Source: Clostridiales bacterium (GTDB taxonomy: Bacteria; Bacillota; Clostridia; Oscillospirales; JAAYXM01). Taken from it: DNA of 7,500 nucleotides. Shown here piece after piece: positions 1 to 5,277 of the stretch. The translations under genes were made by a program, and so were the position numbers. The stretch is taken from the NCBI GenBank assembly GCA_012515925.1, contig JAAYXM010000111.1:1-7500 (forward strand), given 5' to 3'. The notes under the pieces were generated by a model. The model was given only the letters and a program-made list of their open reading frames with translations. It searched no databases and was not told where the DNA came from. Positions within the stretch are counted from its first letter, which is position 1. The number at the start of each line of letters is the position of its first letter.

Positions 1-555
1 GTTTCGCAGGCATTCCTTGAACATGATCAGCCGCGCGACGCGCCCGTTTCCGTCCTGAAACGGGTGGATTAACTCAAAGCGGACAAGAAAGTCGATAATA
101 TCCTGGAGCGTCTTTTCCTTAACCGCGTTATACCCTGAAAGAAGCGCTCTCATCGCGGCGTGCACCTCCTCCGGCGGAGTTGTCTCTTTGCCGCTGACCT
201 CGTTCGGCATACGCTTATAATCGCCAACGGCAAACCAGCCGCTCCGCGCGTTACTCGTACCGCTTTTCAGCGTCAGGTGCAGCTCCCTGATGAACTTTTG
301 GGATAAAGAACGCTTTGCCCGCGCGATAATCATGTCGATGCACTTAAAGTGGTTCACTGTCTCGACAATATCGTCTCCATTAATCGTTTCTCCGGCCACG
401 CCTATGGTGTTTGTCTCAAAAATATAGCGTGTCTGGTCGTGGGTAAGACGGCTGCCCTCAATGTGATTGGAATTATAGGTTAGCTCGATCTGTACCTTAT
501 GATAGATGCCGCCGGAGGTTTTTGCCGCCTGTTCAGCTTTGAGGATATCAAGCAA
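1..555 (-). CDS. Fic-domain protein (probable AMP-transferase), N-terminal part, runs off left edge
   Basis: Fic proteins usually transfer AMP from ATP to a hydroxyl side chain of a target protein. The reading frame contains a full Fic motif, HPFQDGNGRVAR, at 66..31: the catalytic His, the metal-binding Asp and both ATP-contacting Arg are present. Upstream at 471..454 is SNHIEG, which fits the (S/T)xxxE(G/N) inhibitory motif of class II Fic proteins, where the Glu blocks the second Arg. The enzyme is therefore probably self-inhibited and needs no separate antitoxin. About 185 residues are visible; the C-terminus lies beyond base 1. The start is unresolved. The frame is open from a TAA at 654..652, but no ATG or GTG occurs before the conserved region. 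The only standard candidate is TTG at 555, which has no Shine-Dalgarno sequence. It lies downstream of a probable terminator, so it is likely a separate unit. Family assignment is secure; the target and the intactness of the gene are unknown. Confidence 0.85.
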   Translation of the reverse strand, partial: MLDILKAEQAAKTSGGIYHKVQIELTYNSNHIEGSRLTHDQTRYIFETNTIGVAGETINGDDIVETVNHFKCIDMIIARAKRSLSQKFIRELHLTLKSGTSNARSGWFAVGDYKRMPNEVSGKETTPPEEVHAAMRALLSGYNAVKEKTLQDIIDFLVRFELIHPFQDGNGRVARLIMFKECLRN

Positions 556-615
556 TGTTTTCGGCGCGGCAGTACGGGCGTTTATTCTGCCGATACCGGT
601 TAATTTGGCAGTGCA

Positions 616-653
616 TATAAAAACACTACCCCTTTTTGTTAAAGGATAGTGTT
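616..653 (-). terminator. Probable intrinsic terminator of the CofE-like/YnbB-like unit
   Basis: Read on the minus strand, AACACTA (653..647) pairs with TAGTGTT (628..622). The stem continues through a mismatch and a one-base bulge (GG with CC, then TTT with AAA) around a five-base loop. The stem runs into TTTTTATAT. It begins 53 bases after the stop codon of the YnbB-like gene and has no comparable T-run on the plus strand, so it should act on minus-strand transcripts. The AT-rich stem makes its strength uncertain. It overlaps the open frame upstream of the Fic gene, which argues that this stretch is not coding. Confidence 0.6.
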
Positions 654-706
654 ATAACTCCTTTGTAAATGTTTCTCTCATCTGCCGATAGTTTACGGCT
701 ATTTTC

Positions 707-1972
707 CTAACTGCCGCAGGCAAGCAGCGTTTCGGCGGCCTTTAAAATCCCGATTTTGCCGCTCTCGTAAGTAATCCCGCCCTGCAGGTAAACATTATAC
801 GGCTCCCGCATCGGCGCGTCCGCGGACAGCTCGATTGACGCGCCCTGTATAAACGAGCCCGCCGCCATGATGACCGGGCAGGTATAGCCCGGCATATCCC
901 ACGGCTCGGGAGTGACATACGAATCCACTGGCGCGCCCTGCTGTACGCCTTTGCAGAACGCGGTTACGCGTTCGGCGGAGCCGAGCTCGATTATCTGGAT
1001 TATGTCGTGCCTTTGCTCGTCATGGCGCGGAGTTGCATTAAACCCGAGCTCATCAAACAGCGCCGCGGCGAAAACCGCGGTTTTAAGCGCCTGCGCCGTA
1101 ACGTGCGGTGCGTTGAAAAACCCCTGGTACATAAGACGGTTGTTGCCGAGCGTCGAGCCGCATTCGCGGCCGATTCCCGGGACCGTAAGCCGCATTGCGG
1201 CGCGCTCAACCAAATCGCGCCGGCCGGCGATATATCCGCCCGTCGGCGCAAGCCCGCCGCCCGGGTTCTTGATAAGCGAGCCGGCGACAATATCCGCGCC
1301 GACATGCGTGGGTTCGCGGGTTTCGACGAACTCGCCGTAGCAGTTGTCCACGAAAATATTTACATCGGGGTTAATTGATTTTATAAACTCACAGGCTTTT
1401 TGAATATCATCCGTCGATAGGGCGGGGCGGTTTAAATACCCGCGGGAGCGCTGCATGAACACCGTCCCGCTTTTTATTTCGCGCAATGCGCGCGCTATTG
1501 CGTCAAAATCAAGCAAACCCTCCGGGTTTAGCTCAACCTGCCTGTATTCTATGCCGTACTCGATAAGCGTACACGGGTAATCCCCGTCAATGCCGATTGC
1601 CGTCCTTATGGTATCATACGGCGCTCCGGTCACGGACAAAAGGGTTTCCCCCGGGCGCAGCGCGCCGAACAGCGCGCAGGTTATCGCGTGGGTACCGTTG
1701 ACAAACTGGATACGCACAAGCGCGTCCTCGGATCCGAACACGTCCGCGTAGATTTTGTCGAGCGTGTCGCGCCCCAAATCGTTATAGCCGTAGCCCGTCG
1801 TGCCGTAAAACATGGACTCGCTCACGCGGTTTTTGTTAAACGCGGAAAGGACGCGAGCCGCGTTTTTCTGCGACACCGCGTCGATTTTTAAAAAGCTTTC
1901 CGAACAACGCTTTTCGGCGATTTCCGCCAGCGCGTCAAGCAGTATATCATTGTTCTTCCGGTTTTTCGTCAT
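707..1972 (-). CDS. ynbB: PLP-dependent methionine gamma-lyase family protein (YnbB / 'aluminium resistance' family)
   Basis: This is a fold-type I pyridoxal-phosphate enzyme of the family annotated as methionine gamma-lyase-like or aluminium resistance protein, related to Bacillus subtilis YnbB. Members are presumed cytoplasmic carbon-sulfur lyases, but the substrate is not established. From the ATG at 1972 the protein has 421 residues, normal for the family. Visible marks are FYGTTGYGYND near residue 55, SVTGAPYDT near 113, FVDNCYGEF with the Asp expected to hold the PLP ring nitrogen near 209, SLIKNPGGG with the probable Schiff-base Lys at 235, and YVTPEPWDMPGY near 352. The frame is open upstream to an ATG at 2065, but the extra 31 residues are Arg/Lys-rich and are the out-of-frame reading of the neighbouring acidic tail. 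AGAGGAA at 1983..1977 supports the start at 1972. The gene overlaps the CofE-like gene by 26 bases, so translation is probably coupled. Confidence 0.9.
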   Translation of the reverse strand: MTKNRKNNDILLDALAEIAEKRCSESFLKIDAVSQKNAARVLSAFNKNRVSESMFYGTTGYGYNDLGRDTLDKIYADVFGSEDALVRIQFVNGTHAITCALFGALRPGETLLSVTGAPYDTIRTAIGIDGDYPCTLIEYGIEYRQVELNPEGLLDFDAIARALREIKSGTVFMQRSRGYLNRPALSTDDIQKACEFIKSINPDVNIFVDNCYGEFVETREPTHVGADIVAGSLIKNPGGGLAPTGGYIAGRRDLVERAAMRLTVPGIGRECGSTLGNNRLMYQGFFNAPHVTAQALKTAVFAAALFDELGFNATPRHDEQRHDIIQIIELGSAERVTAFCKGVQQGAPVDSYVTPEPWDMPGYTCPVIMAAGSFIQGASIELSADAPMREPYNVYLQGGITYESGKIGILKAAETLLACGS

Positions 1973-2801
1973 CGGGTTCCTCTGTGGTTTGTATATTATT
2001 TTCCTGCGTTTCCTCCGCGGGCGCATCTTCGGTCTCCGCGGGAAGCTCCGGCTCCCCGGCTTCAACGGGGGTTTCGTCTTCAGTCTCGCCTTCGTCCGGC
2101 GTTTCCCCGATTTTCCGGATAATGCCCATAGGTGTCTGCTGGCTGCTTTGGCCGAGGGGGTTGTCCTTAAGAATTTTGGCCAAAAGCTCCCGGTCGATAT
2201 CCGGGTCCGATGAGCCGAGTATTTTGCCGGATAAATCGTTTACATCAACGATTACCGCGGTACAGCCTATGCGCGCGGCAATCTCCGAAGCGACCTTATC
2301 AGGGTTTTCGGGGCCCAGCACGACGCATTTATTATACGGCGGGAGTGTGTATGGGGTAGGCCCGTCGATGGATTCGGCGCGGTATCCGGCAATCTTGTAA
2401 AACCAGCCCCGCCGGCCGAAAAGCTTTCCGATTGCGCTGATTATCGCGGCAAAGATTATCCGCCAGATGCCGCATTCCCTAAGCGCCATCTCCATGGTCT
2501 CGGGAATACCGAGCCCGATTCCGTAAGGGGACTTATACACGAATTTGCATAGAATCCTCGCGAGCCTGCGCGGCTTTATTTCCGCGAGCGGTATCGCGCG
2601 CTTTTGCGAGCACGCGACGCATTTTTCCGATACGAACAGGATATCGCCGTCTTCCAAGTGCTCGGCCGCGTAGCGCTCCGCGACATCCGGTATTTTATCG
2701 TTTTCATCGATTACATGTGTTTTGATGGGCAGCCGAAGGTATCTTATTCCATCTACCTCTATCGCGGAATTCTTGCCCTCGTTTGCCGTAAGACCTGACA
2801 T
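1947..2801 (-). CDS. CofE-like protein (coenzyme F420-0:L-glutamate ligase family) with acidic C-terminal tail
   Basis: The 284-residue product matches the F420-0:gamma-glutamyl ligase family, whose founding members add glutamate to the deazaflavin cofactor F420-0 using GTP. Diagnostic stretches are the N-terminal ILFVSEKCVACSQ (54-66), SPYGIGLGIPETMEMAL (91-107), AIDGPTPYTLPPYN-like sequence (SIDGPTPYTLPPYN, 144-157), VVLGPENPDKVA (160-171) and VIVDVNDLSGKILGSSD (183-199). Residues 113-128 are hydrophobic but short, and are probably part of the fold rather than a membrane span. Residues 232-284 form a low-complexity tail rich in Glu, Asp, Pro and Thr with one Lys and no Arg, absent from ordinary CofE. 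GGAAGGA lies 8 bases before the ATG. Most Clostridia do not make F420, and no other F420 gene is visible here, so the true substrate may differ. The 3' end overlaps the YnbB-like gene by 26 bases. Family call is firm; activity is inferred. Confidence 0.85.
   Translation of the reverse strand: MSGLTANEGKNSAIEVDGIRYLRLPIKTHVIDENDKIPDVAERYAAEHLEDGDILFVSEKCVACSQKRAIPLAEIKPRRLARILCKFVYKSPYGIGLGIPETMEMALRECGIWRIIFAAIISAIGKLFGRRGWFYKIAGYRAESIDGPTPYTLPPYNKCVVLGPENPDKVASEIAARIGCTAVIVDVNDLSGKILGSSDPDIDRELLAKILKDNPLGQSSQQTPMGIIRKIGETPDEGETEDETPVEAGEPELPAETEDAPAEETQENNIQTTEEPDDEKPEEQ
1977..1983 (-). promoter_or_regulatory. Ribosome binding site deciding the YnbB-like start
   Basis: AGAGGAA (1983..1977) has its GAGG core 6 bases before the ATG at 1972. 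It lies inside the last codons of the CofE-like gene. It favours the 421-residue start over the longer open frame beginning at 2065. Confidence 0.6.
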
Positions 2802-2830
2802 TTTACATATCCTTCCCCGGCGTTTTTTTA

Positions 2831-2870
2831 AATACCCTGCCGCTTCCCGCCGGTGAAAGGACAGGGTATT
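2831..2870. other. Inverted repeat (hairpin) between the ACT and CofE-like genes
   Basis: AATACCCTG at 2831-2839 is the perfect reverse complement of CAGGGTATT at 2862-2870. This gives a nine-pair stem with a 22-base loop, inside which CTT (2843-2845) and AAG (2857-2859) could extend the pairing. On the minus strand it starts three bases after the stop codon of the ACT gene and is followed by TAAAAAAACG, not a T-run, so it is not a typical intrinsic terminator in either direction. It may protect the 3' end of an upstream message or adjust read-through into the CofE-like gene. The role is inferred. Confidence 0.5.
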
Positions 2871-2873
2871 ATT

Positions 2874-3293
2874 TCAGTTTATATGTCGGAGCAGCTCTAT
2901 GCCGTTCTGATTTAAGATATTAATCGCCTTGTCGTTATCCTCTACGCGGAGTATAACACATGCCTCGTTTTTACTGTGTGTAATAAACGCGTATGTGTAT
3001 TCGACGGAAATATGGTGCCGGCTCAATACGTTCAGAACGTGCGCCAGGGCGCCCGGGGCGTCGTTTAATTTGACGCCGATGACCTGGGTTTTGGAAACGG
3101 TAACGCCCTCTTTTTCAAGCGCGTTCATGGCACGCTCGGGGTCGTTTACGATAAGCCTTAGGATGCCGAAGTCCGCGGTGTCCGCAATCGAAAGCGCGCG
3201 GATGTCGATATTGTTGCCGGCAAGGATTTCGAGCAGTTCCGCAAGTCTTCCTTCCTTATTCTCGATAAAGACGGAGATTTGATTGATAATCAT
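2874..3293 (-). CDS. Tandem ACT-domain protein, likely amino-acid sensor
   Basis: The 139-residue protein consists of two ACT domains and nothing else. The first (about residues 4-66) has the ENKEGRLAELLEILAGNNIDI pattern shared by ACT domains, with the Gly (residue 15) at the ligand-binding turn. The second (about 71-139) repeats it as LNDAPGALAHVLNVLSRHHI, with Gly at 81. ACT domains bind amino acids and usually act as regulators, with no catalysis of their own. Small double-ACT proteins of this kind commonly sit beside phenylacetate-CoA ligase and indolepyruvate oxidoreductase genes in anaerobes, as here. A role in sensing an aromatic or branched amino acid is therefore plausible but not shown. 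GGAGGG at 3305..3300 lies six bases before the ATG. A candidate promoter in the upstream gap could transcribe the gene independently of the ior cluster. No DNA-binding domain is present. Confidence 0.88.
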   Translation of the reverse strand: MIINQISVFIENKEGRLAELLEILAGNNIDIRALSIADTADFGILRLIVNDPERAMNALEKEGVTVSKTQVIGVKLNDAPGALAHVLNVLSRHHISVEYTYAFITHSKNEACVILRVEDNDKAINILNQNGIELLRHIN

Positions 3294-3337
3294 TGATAGC
3301 CCTCCATTCTATTAAGCCGCAGCCCTTGTTCAATCTA

Positions 3338-3366
3338 ATTATACATTAATTTTCCGTGTTTTTAAA
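3338..3366 (-). promoter_or_regulatory. Candidate sigma-A-type promoter for the ACT-domain gene
   Basis: On the minus strand TTTAAA (3366..3361, four of six matches to TTGACA) and a perfect TATAAT (3343..3338) are separated by exactly 17 bases. Transcription would begin near 3331, giving a leader of about 38 bases before the ACT start codon. The -35 box begins five bases after the paaK stop codon. A short dyad, AATTA-N5-TAATT, straddles the -10 box and could be an operator, though in AT-rich sequence it may be chance. Confidence 0.6.
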
Positions 3367-3370
3367 CTAC

Positions 3371-4672
3371 TTAAATTAATTTACGTTTATCGATAACGCG
3401 CTTGGCTTTACCCTCGCTGCGCTCAATGCTCTTCGGCTCGACCAGCCTGATACGCGCGGCGAGTCCCAGAACGCTTTCAATCTCGCGGCGGATATTGCTT
3501 TCAAGCTCCTCGATTTTACGCACCTCGTCCGAGAAGAACGCGGGGCTCATTTCCACCTGCACCTCGAGGGTGTCCAGATTATCGACGCGGTCTACGATAA
3601 TAATATAGTGCGGGGCAACATCACCGAAGTTAAGCAGTACGCTTTCTATCTGCGACGGGAACACGTTGACGCCGCGGATTATGAGCATGTCGTCCGTCCT
3701 GCCCGCGGGCTTGGTCATGCGCACATGTGTGCGCCCGCAGGCGCAGGGGGTCGCTATAAGCGACGAAACATCCCGTGTTCTGTACCTGATAAGCGGCAAC
3801 GCTTCCTTGGTAATGCACGTGAATACCAGCTCGCCCGACTCGCCGTAGGGGAGCGGTTCACCGGTATCCGGGTTTATTATCTCCGCGATAAAATGGTCCT
3901 CGCTTATATGCAGACCGCTTTGCGCGGAGCATTCAAACGAAACGCCGGGGCCCATTACCTCGCTCAATCCGTAAATATCGAATGCCTTTATGTTAAGCCG
4001 CGCTTCAATCTCGCTTCGCATCTCCCCGGTCCAGGGCTCCGCGCCGAAGCAGCCGGATTTAAGCTTCAACGCGCTTTTGTCGATACCCGCCTCCTCGATT
4101 GCCTCGGCAAGATGCAGCGCGTATGACGGGGTGCAGCACAGAAGTGATGAGCCGAAATCCAGCATAATCTGAATCTGGCGCTTGGTGTTTCCGACGGAGA
4201 CGGGCACCGTCGCCGCGCCGATGCGCTGGGCGCCGCCGTGGGCGCCGAGCCCGCCGGTGAACAGCCCGTACCCGTAAGCCACGTGGATTACGGATTTGCG
4301 GCTGCCGCCCGCGGCGGTCAGCGTGCGCGCCATAAGCTCATCCCAGATATTGAGGTCGTTCTGGGTATAACCCACGACTGTCTGCTTGCCCGTTGTGCCG
4401 GACGAAGCGTGTATTCTCACGACGTCGTCAAGCGGCGTCGCGAACAGCCCGAACGGGTAGTTGTCCCGTAAATCCTGTTTGTAGGTAAACGGGAGCTTTC
4501 TTAAATCCTCCACGGTCTTAATATCCTCCGGCGTTACGCCGGCCGCGATCATCTTCTCCCGGTACGGCTTTACGTTGTCATAAACGCGGCGTATACATGC
4601 CGCGAGGCGTTCGCCCTGCAGATTGACAATGCTCTCTCTGGGCATGGTTTCTATTTCCTGGTTCCAATACAT
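3371..4672 (-). CDS. paaK: Phenylacetate-CoA ligase (arylacetate-CoA ligase), copy 1
   Basis: The enzyme is an AMP-forming ligase that activates phenylacetate or related arylacetates (such as indoleacetate) to CoA thioesters in the cytoplasm. The 433 residues match the usual PaaK length. The ATP-binding loop is SSGTTGKQTVVGYT (90-103), followed by FGAEPWT (209-215), YGLSEVMGPG (234-243) and the hinge region RYRTRD (296-301). The C-terminal AMP-binding domain contains GRTDDMLIIRGVNVFPSQIE (324-343) and the terminal GKAKRVID (421-428), whose Lys residues are candidates for the catalytic lysine. CACGRTHVRM (310-319) carries a Cys-x-Cys pair that may help bind metal. GGGAG lies seven bases before the ATG, and the gene starts 19 bases after iorB, so it is the last gene of the ior operon. 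Exact substrate cannot be told from sequence; the IorAB context points to products of aromatic amino acids. Confidence 0.93.
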   Translation of the reverse strand: MYWNQEIETMPRESIVNLQGERLAACIRRVYDNVKPYREKMIAAGVTPEDIKTVEDLRKLPFTYKQDLRDNYPFGLFATPLDDVVRIHASSGTTGKQTVVGYTQNDLNIWDELMARTLTAAGGSRKSVIHVAYGYGLFTGGLGAHGGAQRIGAATVPVSVGNTKRQIQIMLDFGSSLLCCTPSYALHLAEAIEEAGIDKSALKLKSGCFGAEPWTGEMRSEIEARLNIKAFDIYGLSEVMGPGVSFECSAQSGLHISEDHFIAEIINPDTGEPLPYGESGELVFTCITKEALPLIRYRTRDVSSLIATPCACGRTHVRMTKPAGRTDDMLIIRGVNVFPSQIESVLLNFGDVAPHYIIIVDRVDNLDTLEVQVEMSPAFFSDEVRKIEELESNIRREIESVLGLAARIRLVEPKSIERSEGKAKRVIDKRKLI

Positions 4673-4691
4673 ATAATCACTCCCGTATTGA

Positions 4692-5267
4692 TTAATCGGC
4701 TGCGCATTCGCGCCCGGCCTTAAATGCCCGCAGATTCAATTCCAGAAACTTCGGCGGGACGGTTTCACGAAGCGCGGTTTCCCAATCGCTTATATCCGTT
4801 CCGCTATGTACCGACGCGGCGCCGAGCAGCACGACGTTTGCCGCCTTCGGGCTTCCCGCGCGGGTCGCGATTGTCAGCGCGTCAACCGCGAGCTTTTTAA
4901 TATTGTATTCCTCAAGCTTTACCGGTATGTCGGCCGGATATTCCATAGCGCCCGTGAGCACGGGCATGGGCTTGATTTCCTGAGTTGAGTATATAAGGCT
5001 TCCGCCGGGCTTTAAATAATGCGCCCAGCGCAGCGCCTCAAGCTGTTCAAAGCCGAGTATCAAATCCGCGTCCCCGGGCGCGATTATCGGCGACGCGATG
5101 TTTTCGCCCGCGCGGACGTAGGTAACGACGCTGCCCCCGCGCTGGGACATGCCGTGAACCTCGCTTACCTTGACGTCAAATCCGCGGTTTGTATACAGCG
5201 CGCCGAGTATCCGGCTCGCAAGCAGCGAGCCCTGCCCGCCGACGCCCACAATCATAATGTTATACAT
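4692..5267 (-). CDS. iorB: Indolepyruvate:ferredoxin oxidoreductase, beta subunit
   Basis: IorB is the small subunit of the oxygen-sensitive cytoplasmic enzyme that converts aryl-2-oxoacids plus CoA and oxidised ferredoxin into arylacetyl-CoA, CO2 and reduced ferredoxin. The 191 residues form the domain equivalent to the gamma subunit of pyruvate ferredoxin oxidoreductase. The N-terminus has the glycine-rich GVGGQGSLLASRIL (8-21), then SEVHGMSQRGGSV (36-48) and ADLILGFEQLEALR (67-80), all typical of IorB. The length is normal. It follows iorA with a 10-base gap, and its ribosome binding site AGGTGG (5279..5274) overlaps the iorA stop codon TAG, so the two subunits are probably translated together in matched amounts. 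Assignment is firm. Preference among indole-, phenyl- and hydroxyphenylpyruvate is not visible from sequence. Confidence 0.95.
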   Translation of the reverse strand: MYNIMIVGVGGQGSLLASRILGALYTNRGFDVKVSEVHGMSQRGGSVVTYVRAGENIASPIIAPGDADLILGFEQLEALRWAHYLKPGGSLIYSTQEIKPMPVLTGAMEYPADIPVKLEEYNIKKLAVDALTIATRAGSPKAANVVLLGAASVHSGTDISDWETALRETVPPKFLELNLRAFKAGRECAAD

Positions 5268-5277
5268 AACACGCCAC

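Noticed and set aside
113..128. Membrane helix in the CofE-like protein (residue numbers 113-128 of that protein)
   Set aside because: The stretch is hydrophobic but too short, is flanked by Arg and Lys, and matches a segment of the soluble family fold.
1..651. Fic toxin with a separate antitoxin gene upstream
   Set aside because: No small antitoxin frame with an inhibitory motif is seen. The SxxxEG motif lies within the Fic protein itself, which fits the self-inhibited class.
586..689. Nine-base direct repeat TCTGCCGAT (586-594 and 681-689) as an attachment site or insertion footprint
   Set aside because: It is short, with nothing resembling an integrase or inserted element between the copies. 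A chance match is plausible.
1973..2065. 31-residue basic N-terminal extension of the YnbB-like protein
   Set aside because: It is rich in Arg, Lys and Pro because it reads the acidic tail codons of the CofE-like gene in another frame. Family similarity begins after the ATG at 1972, which has its own ribosome binding site.
2831..2870. Intrinsic terminator of the ACT gene
   Set aside because: The stem is good, but the following bases on the minus strand are TAAAAAAA, so the required T-run is missing. Kept only as a hairpin.
3294..3337. Riboswitch or T-box leader before the ACT gene
   Set aside because: The predicted leader is only about 38 bases and shows no T-box motif or multi-stem structure.
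3608..4126. Plus-strand open frame of 172 residues, and other plus-strand frames opposite iorA, iorB, paaK and the YnbB-like gene
   Set aside because: They lie opposite strongly conserved minus-strand genes in GC-rich codons, show no recognisable domain, and are shadows.
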